Source: an uncultured Clostridium sp.
GTDB lineage: Bacteria; Bacillota; Clostridia; Lachnospirales; Lachnospiraceae
Length of the DNA: 20,889 nt
Assembly (NCBI GenBank): GCA_958349075.1
Contig: CATWBR010000016.1
Span: forward strand, 1 to 20,889
Direction: 5' to 3'
This document shows positions 6,107-13,490 of the stretch, one piece after another. How positions within the stretch are numbered: position 1 is the stretch's first letter; each line of letters opens with the position of its first letter. Both the position numbers and the translations under genes were made by a program. The notes below the pieces were generated by a model. The model was not told the origin of the DNA, searched no databases, and saw only the letters and a list, made by a program, of their open reading frames with translations.

Positions 6107-7618
6107 ATGAATGAGACAATCGTTTCTATGGAAAATATCAGCAAGAGCTTTCCGGGAGTTAAAGCACTCGATCACGTCCATTTTGAGCTTCGTTCAGGCG
6201 AAGTTATGGCGCTTCTGGGGGAAAACGGAGCAGGAAAAAGCACACTGATGAAAATCCTGAGCGGTGTTTACACAAGGGACGAGGGCAGCATGACCATCTT
6301 CGGCCGGGAGTACGGGGATTTGAACCCGAAGCAGGCCCAGGAAGTCGGAGTTGCAATTATCCATCAGGAATTAAACATGTGCCGCCATCTTTCGGTAGCG
6401 GAAAATATGTTTCTTGGAAGAGAGAAGAAAAAAGGCATCATGCTGTCGAATTCGGAGATGGAATCCGAGGCGCAGAGGATTCTCGATGATTTAAAGATTG
6501 ATTTAAGGCCGCAGCAGGTGGTTGGAGAGCTGCCGGTATCGATGCAGCAGATGGTAGAGATTGCAAAAGCGCTTTCCACAAACGCAAAAATCCTGATCAT
6601 GGATGAGCCGACATCGGCACTGACGGCCAGGGAGATTGAGGACTTATTCAGAATCATCCGGGAACTGAAGGAGAGGGGCTGCGGAATCGTATATATTTCC
6701 CACCGTCTGGAAGAGCTTCAGCACATTGTGGACAGAGTAACAATCATGCGTGACGGCCAATACATCACATCCATGAATTTTAAGGACGCGACGATGGATG
6801 AAATCATCGCCAACATGGTAGGGCGCGAGATTAAGGAAAAGTTCCCGAGAGTAGAGTGTGAGAAGGGAAAGCTGGTTCTGGAGGTAAAGAATTTAAATGC
6901 CGGCAGGCTGGTCAGAAATGTGGAGTTTTCCCTCTATGAGGGTGAGATAGTCGGTTTTGCCGGACTGATGGGAGCCGGACGGACCGAGACGACGAGGGCA
7001 ATTTTCGGTGTTGACCCGAAAGAGAGCGGAGATATTGTGCTCGACGGAAAGGAAATTGTAATACATAAGCCGGAGGATGCAATTAAGGCAGGCATTGTGC
7101 TGGCGCCGGAGGACAGGAAAAAAGACGGGTTATGCACGAAGTTAAGCATCCGTCACAACATAGCGCTTCCAAACCTGGATCTCCTCTGCAACAAGCTGGG
7201 CGTTGTCAGCAGTGCAAAAGAGCATGAAATGTGTGACCGTGTTGTGGAAAATTTAAAGGTTAAGACGCCGACCGTGGAAGTGGAGGCGGGAAACTTATCG
7301 GGAGGAAACCAGCAGAAGGTCGTTGTAGGCAAATGGCTGGCGAGAAATTCGAGGGTTGTCATATTTGACGAACCGACCAGGGGAATCGATGTGGCCGCCA
7401 AGGTGGAAATCTATAACCTGATGAATGAGTTAAAGCAGCAGGGAATCGCGGTTATGTTCGTTTCATCTGAAATGCCGGAGGTTATGGGAATCGCGGACCG
7501 GATTATCGTTATGTGTGACGGCCGCATTACCGGAGAACTGAAAGCGGAAGAAGCAACGCAGAATCAGATATTGACACTGGCAACACAGTTTGAGAAAAAG
7601 ATTGCCAGCGGTGAGTGA
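6107..7618 (+). CDS. Sugar ABC transporter double ATPase, RbsA/MglA type
   Basis: A 503-aa protein with two ABC domains in one chain, the normal size and layout of the CUT2 family ATPase that powers monosaccharide import from the cytoplasmic face. The first site has an intact Walker A, GENGAGKS (38-45), Walker B ILIMDEPTSAL and H-loop ISHRLEE; its signature is reduced (LPVSMQQ). The second site has the family-typical degenerate Walker A GLMGAGRTETT, an intact signature LSGGNQQ and Walker B VVIFDEPTRGID. It is the first gene of the nine-gene operon, with the permease 15 nt downstream. The ribosome-binding site is weak (AGGTG). CUT2 ATPase assignment is firm; the imported sugar is inferred from the downstream enzymes. 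Confidence 0.95.
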   Translation: MNETIVSMENISKSFPGVKALDHVHFELRSGEVMALLGENGAGKSTLMKILSGVYTRDEGSMTIFGREYGDLNPKQAQEVGVAIIHQELNMCRHLSVAENMFLGREKKKGIMLSNSEMESEAQRILDDLKIDLRPQQVVGELPVSMQQMVEIAKALSTNAKILIMDEPTSALTAREIEDLFRIIRELKERGCGIVYISHRLEELQHIVDRVTIMRDGQYITSMNFKDATMDEIIANMVGREIKEKFPRVECEKGKLVLEVKNLNAGRLVRNVEFSLYEGEIVGFAGLMGAGRTETTRAIFGVDPKESGDIVLDGKEIVIHKPEDAIKAGIVLAPEDRKKDGLCTKLSIRHNIALPNLDLLCNKLGVVSSAKEHEMCDRVVENLKVKTPTVEVEAGNLSGGNQQKVVVGKWLARNSRVVIFDEPTRGIDVAAKVEIYNLMNELKQQGIAVMFVSSEMPEVMGIADRIIVMCDGRITGELKAEEATQNQILTLATQFEKKIASGE

Positions 7619-7633
7619 TAAGGGGGAGAAAAA

Positions 7634-8650
7634 ATGAACCAGACTAAACAAAATCCGATTAAGAGAATTCTTAATGTCCGCGGAATGCGCGGGGCGCTGA
7701 CAGCGTTTGCCGGACTGATTGTAATTTATATCGCATTCGGAATTATCAACCCGACCGTATTTTCAGGACAGAATGTGATGAACCTTCTGCGTTCCATGTC
7801 TAAATACCTGATTATCGGTATCGGCCAGAGCTACATATTGATTACGGGAAACATCGACCTTTCCATCGGTTCCGTGGTAGGCATGAGCGCAATGATTTCT
7901 GCGACGCTGATGACCCATGGGGTAACACCGGCCGTGGCAATCCTGATTACCCTGGCATGCTGTCTTGTAATCGGCGTGATTAACGGTATTCTGGTAGGAA
8001 AGTTCCAGCTTCCTCCGTTCATTGCGACACTGGGAACCATGTTCGTGGCCAGAGGCGTGGCATATATGGTGAACGGAAACAGAAACACGGATGCCATCAG
8101 CTCCGGCATCGGCAAAGAAGCTGCAGATAAATTCCAGAATTTCTTTTACTATGGAAAGACTGCGGGCGTGTACAACACATTCTGGATTGCAATTGCCCTG
8201 TTTCTTGTGTTTTTCTTCCTGCTCTCGAAGACGAGGACGGGCCGCCATATCTACGCGGTAGGTTCCAACGTGGAGGCTGCGAAGCTCTCCGGCGTCAGCG
8301 TAGTGGGGACGATTACAAAGACATACATCGTCAGTGCATTCTGTTCCTTTGTAGTAGGTTTAATCCTCTGCGGCCAGGCCAACATGGGTAACATGGAAGC
8401 CGGCAACATGTATGAGATGTATGCGGTTGCGGCAGGCGTTATCGGCGGTATCTCACCACTCGGCGGCACAGGTATCCTTCTCGGAACACTGGCAGGAGCT
8501 TCCGTATGGCAGACACTGGAAAACGGTCTGAACATGATTGGCGTACAGGTAGGTATTCAGCGTCTTGTTATTGGTATCATCGTAGTTTTTGCCGTACTTC
8601 TGGATGTAGTATTCAGAAAAGGCCTGTTTAAGAAAAAACGTGCCAATTAG
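7634..8650 (+). CDS. Sugar ABC transporter permease, RbsC type
   Basis: A 338-aa integral membrane protein of the CUT2 (ribose/galactose/xylose) permease family, forming the membrane channel with the ATPase of the upstream gene. Roughly eight to ten hydrophobic helices are visible. The family block GQSYILITGNIDLSIGSVVG (short of residues 60-80) is the conserved periplasmic-to-cytoplasmic motif with NIDLS, and GTMFVARGVAYMVNG and AVAAGVIGGISPLGGTG (EAA-like coupling region, GG.s..GG.G) are typical. The C-terminus is short and basic (RKGLFKKKRAN), consistent with a cytosolic end. The start follows GGGGGAG. No separate second permease gene is present, as usual for a homodimeric CUT2 importer. 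Confidence 0.95.
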   Translation: MNQTKQNPIKRILNVRGMRGALTAFAGLIVIYIAFGIINPTVFSGQNVMNLLRSMSKYLIIGIGQSYILITGNIDLSIGSVVGMSAMISATLMTHGVTPAVAILITLACCLVIGVINGILVGKFQLPPFIATLGTMFVARGVAYMVNGNRNTDAISSGIGKEAADKFQNFFYYGKTAGVYNTFWIAIALFLVFFFLLSKTRTGRHIYAVGSNVEAAKLSGVSVVGTITKTYIVSAFCSFVVGLILCGQANMGNMEAGNMYEMYAVAAGVIGGISPLGGTGILLGTLAGASVWQTLENGLNMIGVQVGIQRLVIGIIVVFAVLLDVVFRKGLFKKKRAN

Positions 8651-8668
8651 TTTTGCCGGGTAACCTGG

Positions 8669-8696
8669 AATTAGACGCTGCCAAACGGCGCTAATT
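8669..8696 (+). promoter_or_regulatory. mRNA hairpin between permease and binding-protein genes
   Basis: AATTAG-(A bulge)-CGCTG (8669-8680) pairs with CGGCG-CTAATT (8686-8696) across a CCAAA loop, giving 11 base pairs including one G-U. No T-run follows, so it is not a terminator. Such intercistronic hairpins can protect or set the processing end of the binding-protein mRNA, which usually needs higher expression. Confidence 0.5.
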
Positions 8697-8773
8697 ATAG
8701 AATGAAAAAGAGAATGCGGCCCGCGGTTGATCTGTCAAAACAACGGGCGGACTGCGAAAAAGGAGGAAGTTAC

Positions 8774-10603
8774 ATGAAGAAAATGAAGAAGCTCGCCGCT
8801 CTTTTCTGTGCATCCTGTATGGTTGTCACAGCGCTTGCAGGCTGCGGCAAAAAGGAAACTTCACAGACAGCAGAAACAGGTAATGCGGCAACGGAGAAGG
8901 CTGCGGAGGGCTCGGGAGACCTGATCGCCCTTATCACAATGGATTCCATTGACCAGCACTGGGTAACCCTGAATGAGGGAGCACAGAAGGAAGCAAAAGC
9001 ACTGGGAGTAACCGTTCAGTTCATGGCTCCGAATACAAAAGACGATGCACAGCAGATCGAGTGTGTGAATAACGCGGTATCAGCCGGTGCAAAAGCAATT
9101 ATCGTAGCGGCAAACGGCCCGGACGCCATCTCTTCCGCACTGAAAGAGGCGGCATCATCAGGCGTGAAAATTGTCTATGTTGACTCACCGGCCAACGTAG
9201 AGGCAGAGGCAACATTCTCAACCGATAACAAGGCGGCAGGAAAGACAGCCGGCGACGAGATGTTAAAAGCCCTCAAGGCAGCAGGCGTAACAACGGGTTC
9301 CATCGGCGTAATCAACGTAAACGCAGCAACCGATTCCTGTGTAATGCGTGAAGAGGGATTCCGCTCCGCATTCGAGGGAACGGACTATACGATTCTTGAG
9401 ACACAGTACGGCGAGGGCGATGCAGCCAAATCCCAGAGTATCGCAGAGAACTACATTACTCAGGGCGTAGTCGGTATCTTCGGCTGTAACGAAGGTTCCA
9501 CAACAGGCGCAGGCAATGCCATCAAAGCTTCCGGTAAAGACGGAATCATCGGCGTTGGTTTTGACAAATCAGATGCAATCCTTGGCTTAATCGATGACGG
9601 ATACTTACTCTGCACAATGGCTCAGAACCCTGACGTAATGGGATCAGAGGGTGTAAAGGCAGCAGTTGCGGCTATCGGCGGAGAGAGCCTTGGCGGAAAA
9701 GTGACGGATACAGGCGTTTCCGTTTTAACAGCAGGCGCAGCGGCAGGTGCGGCGGCAGCAGCCCCGGCAAAAGCCAGCAAAGAATGGAAAATTGCTCTCA
9801 TTACCATGGACTCGATTGACCAGCACTGGGTAACATTAAATGAAGGCGCACAGAAAATGGCAGCAGAACTGGGCGTGTCCGTAACATTTATGTCCCCGAA
9901 CACGAAAGACGATGCACAGCAGATCGAGTGTGTCAACAATGCAGTGGCAGGCGGATACAATGCAATCATGGTAGCGGCAAACGGCCCGGACGCCATCTCT
10001 TCCGCACTGAAAGAGGCGGCATCATCAGGCGTGAAAATTGTCTATGTTGACTCACCGGCCAACGTAGAGGCAGAGGCAACATTCTCAACCGATAACAAGG
10101 CGGCAGGAAAGACAGCCGGCGACGAGATGTTAAAAGCCCTCAAGGCAGCAGGCGTAACAACGGGTTCCATCGGCGTAATCAACGTAAACGCAGCAACCGA
10201 TTCCTGTGTAATGCGTGAAGAGGGATTCCGCTCCGCATTCGAGGGAACGGACTATACGATTCTTGAGACACAGTACGGCGAGGGCGATGCAGCCAAATCC
10301 CAGAGTATCGCAGAGAACTACATTACTCAGGGCGTAGTCGGTATCTTCGGCTGTAACGAAGGTTCCACAACAGGCGCAGGAAACGCAATCAAGGCAGCAG
10401 GAAAAGACGGAATTATCGGCGTAGGTTTTGATAAGTCGGACGCAATCCTCGGCTTAATCGACGACGGATACTTACTCTGCACAATGGCACAGAATCCTGA
10501 CGTAATGGGTTCCATGGGTGTTGAGGCATGCGTACAGGCTCTGGAAGGCAATTCCCTTGGCGGAGTTGTAAAAGATACGGGCGTTTCCGTTCTTAAAAAG
10601 TAA
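8774..10603 (+). CDS. Tandem-domain sugar-binding lipoprotein of the CUT2 transporter
   Basis: A 609-aa extracytoplasmic substrate receptor. The signal peptide ends in the lipobox LAGC with lipidated Cys24. It carries two complete RbsB-type (Peripla_BP_4) domains in one chain, residues about 50-315 and 339-609, joined by an Ala/Pro-rich linker (about 316-338, AGAAAGAAAAAPAKA). Normal members have one domain of about 300 residues. Both domains start with the same ligand-loop sequence ITMDSIDQHWVTLNEGAQK and keep the same GFDKSD and DSPANVEAEA segments, so both probably bind the same ligand. The ATG at 8774 is chosen because AGGAGGAAG precedes it and the signal peptide starts there; an upstream in-frame ATG at 8702 would put 24 non-signal residues in front. 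The DNA holds a 410-bp exact internal repeat. Confidence 0.95.
   Translation: MKKMKKLAALFCASCMVVTALAGCGKKETSQTAETGNAATEKAAEGSGDLIALITMDSIDQHWVTLNEGAQKEAKALGVTVQFMAPNTKDDAQQIECVNNAVSAGAKAIIVAANGPDAISSALKEAASSGVKIVYVDSPANVEAEATFSTDNKAAGKTAGDEMLKALKAAGVTTGSIGVINVNAATDSCVMREEGFRSAFEGTDYTILETQYGEGDAAKSQSIAENYITQGVVGIFGCNEGSTTGAGNAIKASGKDGIIGVGFDKSDAILGLIDDGYLLCTMAQNPDVMGSEGVKAAVAAIGGESLGGKVTDTGVSVLTAGAAAGAAAAAPAKASKEWKIALITMDSIDQHWVTLNEGAQKMAAELGVSVTFMSPNTKDDAQQIECVNNAVAGGYNAIMVAANGPDAISSALKEAASSGVKIVYVDSPANVEAEATFSTDNKAAGKTAGDEMLKALKAAGVTTGSIGVINVNAATDSCVMREEGFRSAFEGTDYTILETQYGEGDAAKSQSIAENYITQGVVGIFGCNEGSTTGAGNAIKAAGKDGIIGVGFDKSDAILGLIDDGYLLCTMAQNPDVMGSMGVEACVQALEGNSLGGVVKDTGVSVLKK
9104..9513 (+). 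repeat. 410-bp exact direct repeat, copy 1 (binding domain 1)
   Basis: This segment appears identical base for base to 9971-10380 (offset 867 bp, 289 codons). Immediately outside it the two domains differ at many synonymous and some non-synonymous sites. Compared by eye. Confidence 0.9.
9971..10380 (+). repeat. 410-bp exact direct repeat, copy 2 (binding domain 2)
   Basis: Second copy of the segment at 9104-9513, in the same reading frame. It begins at GTAGCGGCAAACGG and ends at CAACAGGCGCAGG, after which copy 1 has CAATGCC and copy 2 has AAACGCA. Confidence 0.9.
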
Positions 10604-10669
10604 TGATTAACGTTTAATAACTATCATTTCACAGATTACCCTTTGAGGGCGGAGCGTGAAGTGAACAGG

Positions 10670-10705
10670 CAAAAACGCCGGACCAGGGGCTCGGCGTTTT
10701 TGTTG
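10670..10705 (+). terminator. Intrinsic terminator or attenuator after the binding-protein gene
   Basis: CAAAAACGCCG (10670-10680) pairs perfectly with CGGCGTTTTTG (10692-10702) over 11 bp with an 11-nt loop. The T-run is at the end of the stem. It stands 67 nt after the binding-protein stop and 58 nt before the isomerase start. Partial termination would make transport components more abundant than the enzymes and regulators downstream. Confidence 0.65.
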
Positions 10706-10759
10706 AATTGTAATATCAGCCATGGTATGATTAAAAGAGAGATTAAGGAGGTTTTTTGT

Positions 10760-11446
10760 ATGAAACGAAGCGAGATCAATGCGGCCTTAAAAGAGATGGA
10801 AGAGATGGTGAAGGAGTACCGTTTTGCGGTTCCGCCCTTCTGTAATTTCACACCGGAGGAATGGAGTGAGAAGGGCCATGACTACGACGAGATCCGTGAC
10901 AATATGCTGGGATGGGATATCACGGATTACGGCCTGGGAAACTTTGAGAAGACCGGATTTTCCCTGATTACTATCAGGAACGGCAATCTTAAGATGCGCG
11001 ATAAATATACGAAATCTTATGCGGAAAAACTTCTGTATATCAAGGACGGACAGTATTCACCGATGCATTTCCACTGGTCCAAGATGGAAGACATTATTAA
11101 CCGGGGAGGCGGCAATGTCCTGATCCGCGTTTACAATTCCACCGAGGAAGAGGATTTAGATAAGGTAAGCGATGTCCATGTCCATATTGACGGCAGGGAG
11201 ATTGTCGTTCCGGCAGGGACCCAGGTGCGCCTGACTCCGGGAGAGAGTATTACGATTTACCCGTATATGTATCATGATTTTGAGGTGGAGAAAGGAACCG
11301 GCGCCGTGCTCCTCGGCGAGGTAAGCCAGTGCAACGACGACAATACCGACAACCGCTTCTATGAGGAGATGGGACGTTTCCCGAAAATCGAGGAGGATGA
11401 GGCTCCATACCGCCTGCTCTGCAACGAGTATCCGGCGGCGGAATGA
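10760..11446 (+). CDS. D-lyxose isomerase family sugar isomerase
   Basis: A 228-aa cupin-fold metal-dependent ketol-isomerase; characterised E. coli family members are about 227 aa and interconvert D-lyxose/D-xylulose and D-mannose/D-fructose. The metal-binding set is present: His103 and His105 in MHFHWSKMED, Glu110, and His172 in YMYHDFE, matching the family's H-x-H-x4-E...H pattern. Aromatic and acidic residues around KEYRFAVPPFCNFTPEEW (19-36) match the conserved N-terminus. The ATG at 10760 has AAGGAGG nine bases upstream; an upstream in-frame reading from 10643 lies in the terminator region and is rejected. The gene overlaps the next by ATGA (11443-11446). It links the transporter to the kinase by turning an aldose into a ketose. 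Family is firm; lyxose versus mannose as physiological substrate is open. Confidence 0.9.
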   Translation: MKRSEINAALKEMEEMVKEYRFAVPPFCNFTPEEWSEKGHDYDEIRDNMLGWDITDYGLGNFEKTGFSLITIRNGNLKMRDKYTKSYAEKLLYIKDGQYSPMHFHWSKMEDIINRGGGNVLIRVYNSTEEEDLDKVSDVHVHIDGREIVVPAGTQVRLTPGESITIYPYMYHDFEVEKGTGAVLLGEVSQCNDDNTDNRFYEEMGRFPKIEEDEAPYRLLCNEYPAAE

Positions 11447-12525
11447 TGGACGGGGCCAGAAAAGAGCTTCTGCGGTACTGCGGCAGCATGGAACAGGCAG
11501 CCGGTGTGAGGCGGATTACATATGAGGACGGACGGGCTTCCGGGCTTCGATGCGCCCTGGTTCAAAACGGTCCCCTGGAATTTCCGCTGATGCTCGATAA
11601 ATGCCTTGATCCGGCCTGGATCCGCTACAGGGGAATGAACCTGAGCTTTCTTACTAAACCCGGCCTGCAGGGAAGAAATTCCTACGACACGGCCGGGGAG
11701 GAGGCGGTGCGTTCCATCATGGGCGGAGCCATGTTTACCTGCGGCCTGGACCATGTCCACGGGTGCCGTATGATAGACGGCACGGAATATCCGACCCATG
11801 GAAGAATAAGGACTACTCCGGCCGAAAAAGTCGGAATGGACGCGTTTTTCGATGGAGACAGGTACACGGTGCGTGTGACGGGGGAGATGCGTCAGGCAAG
11901 GATTTTCGGTGAGAACGTAGTTCTTCGAAGAACGGTGGAAACGGTGTACGGTTCCGGGGAAATCCTGTTTCGCGATGAAATAGAGAACCAGGGTTTTAAA
12001 CCGGAACCTCTTTGCTTTCTCTACCACTGCAATGCAGGATACCCTCTCCTCGCGCCGGGCAGCCGGCTGCTGCTGCCGGAAGCTTCCTGTGTTCCCCGGG
12101 ATGAAACGGCAAGCCGGGGAATGGCGGAACGGCTGCATATGGGCCGGGCCGTGGACGGGGAGCCGGAACAGGTGTTCCAGCATATGCTGGCGTCAGATCA
12201 GGATGGAAATACCTTTGGAGCGTTTGTAAACGACGGGCTTCAGCTGGCGCTCTGTATCAGGTGGAATGTAAAAGAGATTCCGTTTATGACCCAGTGGAAG
12301 AGCAGCGCGCCGGGAGACTATGCGATGGCCATGGAACCGACTAACTGTGGTTTTGACGGAAGGGCCGGGCAGACAAGGATGCTGGCGCCTTTGGAGAAAC
12401 ACTGTAATGAGATCCGCTTCTGCATTGCCGATGGGCGTGAACAGATAGAGAGGCTGGAAGAAGAATGCAGGACTCTTGTGAACAAGGGAAATAAAAAAGC
12501 TGAACGGGAGAAGAATTATGTATGA
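11443..12525 (+). CDS. DUF4432 family protein, aldose 1-epimerase-like
   Basis: A 360-aa protein of the DUF4432 family, whose fold resembles galactose mutarotase. Residues comparable to the mutarotase active site are visible: His119 in THGRIR, His195 in LYHCNAGYP and Glu298 in AMEPTN, plus a His pair in GLDHVHG (104-106). Mutarotases interconvert alpha and beta anomers of aldoses. Such a step would suit a cluster feeding an isomerase that is anomer-specific. Translation is coupled to the isomerase by the ATGA overlap and to the kinase by an 8-nt overlap at the other end. A second ATG (11446) is equally possible as the start. Family assignment is confident; epimerase activity is inferred. Confidence 0.85.
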   Translation: MMDGARKELLRYCGSMEQAAGVRRITYEDGRASGLRCALVQNGPLEFPLMLDKCLDPAWIRYRGMNLSFLTKPGLQGRNSYDTAGEEAVRSIMGGAMFTCGLDHVHGCRMIDGTEYPTHGRIRTTPAEKVGMDAFFDGDRYTVRVTGEMRQARIFGENVVLRRTVETVYGSGEILFRDEIENQGFKPEPLCFLYHCNAGYPLLAPGSRLLLPEASCVPRDETASRGMAERLHMGRAVDGEPEQVFQHMLASDQDGNTFGAFVNDGLQLALCIRWNVKEIPFMTQWKSSAPGDYAMAMEPTNCGFDGRAGQTRMLAPLEKHCNEIRFCIADGREQIERLEEECRTLVNKGNKKAEREKNYV

Positions 12526-13468
12526 TGTAACGGCAATTGGAGAGTTATTAATCGATTTCGCAGCGCTTAAGACGGATGGGGCGGGATATCCCACAATGAA
12601 AGCCAACCCGGGCGGGGCGCCGGGGAATTTCCTGGCGGCGTTGAGTGCATATGGGGCAAAAACTGCGTTTTTGGGAAAGGTCGGCGATGATGCCTTCGGA
12701 AAGCTTCTCCGGGGAACCATGGCCGATGCGGGAATAGAGACCAGGGGCATTGTAACGGATAATACGGTATTTACCACCCTTGCCTTTGTCACATTCAGCC
12801 CGGACGGAGACCGTTCCTTCAGCTTTGCCAGAAAACCGGGAGCCGACACAAGGCTTCTCTTTGAAGAACTGGATCTGGCGCTGATTGATGAGGCGAAGGT
12901 GTTCCATTTCGGAACTTTGAGCCTGACGGACGAACCGGTCCGGACGACGACACAGAAGGCTGTGGCCTATGCAAAGGAAAGGGGCAGGCTCATCACCTTT
13001 GATCCGAATCTGCGTCCTCCTCTGTGGAGCTCCATGGAAGAAGCGAGAGAGCAGATACTGTGGGGGCTTTCGAATGCGGATGTCGTCAAGTTAAGTGATG
13101 AGGAAGTGGAATTCCTGTGGGGAATTACCGATGAGAAGGAAGCGGCGGATAAACTGCTGAACGAATACGGGGTCAAGCTTGCGATGGTCACGCTGGGGCC
13201 GAAGGGCGCTTATCTGGCCAACAAAAACGGCGGCGCATCGGCAAAATGCCCGGCCGTAAAACCGATTGACACAACGGGAGCGGGTGATATCTTCGGCGGC
13301 AGCGCCGTTTCACGCCTCTTAAAAACGGGGAAGGAACCGGACTGCCTTGAAGTAAAGGAACTGGAGGCAATCGCGGGATTTGCATCAGCCGCAGCCAGTC
13401 TTTCTACCCAGAAGACGGGAGGAATTCCAAGCATCCCGACGGAGGCGGAAGTTCTCGCTGTATTATAA
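12518..13468 (+). CDS. PfkB family sugar kinase, fructokinase-like
   Basis: A 316-aa ribokinase-family kinase of the usual length, transferring phosphate from ATP to a sugar hydroxyl. The N-terminal motif GGAPGNFLAALSAYGAKTAFLGKVGDDAFG (split over 32-61) corresponds to PfkB signature 1, and DTTGAGDIFGG (251-261) is signature 2 with the catalytic base Asp257 and the anion hole GAGD. FDPNLRPPLW (161-170) is typical of fructokinases. With the upstream isomerase it would make fructose 6-phosphate from mannose through fructose; D-xylulose or another ketose is an alternative substrate. It overlaps the DUF4432 gene by 8 nt and is followed by the response regulator after 22 nt. Confidence 0.9.
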   Translation: MYDVTAIGELLIDFAALKTDGAGYPTMKANPGGAPGNFLAALSAYGAKTAFLGKVGDDAFGKLLRGTMADAGIETRGIVTDNTVFTTLAFVTFSPDGDRSFSFARKPGADTRLLFEELDLALIDEAKVFHFGTLSLTDEPVRTTTQKAVAYAKERGRLITFDPNLRPPLWSSMEEAREQILWGLSNADVVKLSDEEVEFLWGITDEKEAADKLLNEYGVKLAMVTLGPKGAYLANKNGGASAKCPAVKPIDTTGAGDIFGGSAVSRLLKTGKEPDCLEVKELEAIAGFASAAASLSTQKTGGIPSIPTEAEVLAVL

Positions 13469-13490
13469 TTGTTATGGGGGAGGGCGCAGT

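Noticed and set aside
7763..8248. 161-aa reading frame on the minus strand inside the permease gene
   Set aside because: It has no ribosome-binding site, an odd composition (rich in His and Arg), and lies opposite a well-conserved gene.
8702..8773. Longer N-terminus of the binding protein starting at 8702
   Set aside because: It would place 24 polar residues before the signal peptide, and AGGAGGAAG directly precedes the ATG at 8774.
9104..10380. Mobile element or CRISPR-like origin of the internal repeat
   Set aside because: The repeat is wholly in frame within a duplicated protein domain, with no terminal inverted repeats and no spacer array.
10643..10759. Longer start of the isomerase gene
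   Set aside because: The segment includes the terminator hairpin, and the family length and ribosome-binding site both support 10760.
11359..12183. 274-aa minus-strand reading frame opposite the DUF4432 gene
   Set aside because: It is a codon-bias shadow: rich in His, Pro and Arg, with no start signal.
13380..13490. Longer start of the response regulator
   Set aside because: It overlaps the kinase gene in another frame, and the receiver domain begins directly at the ATG at 13491.
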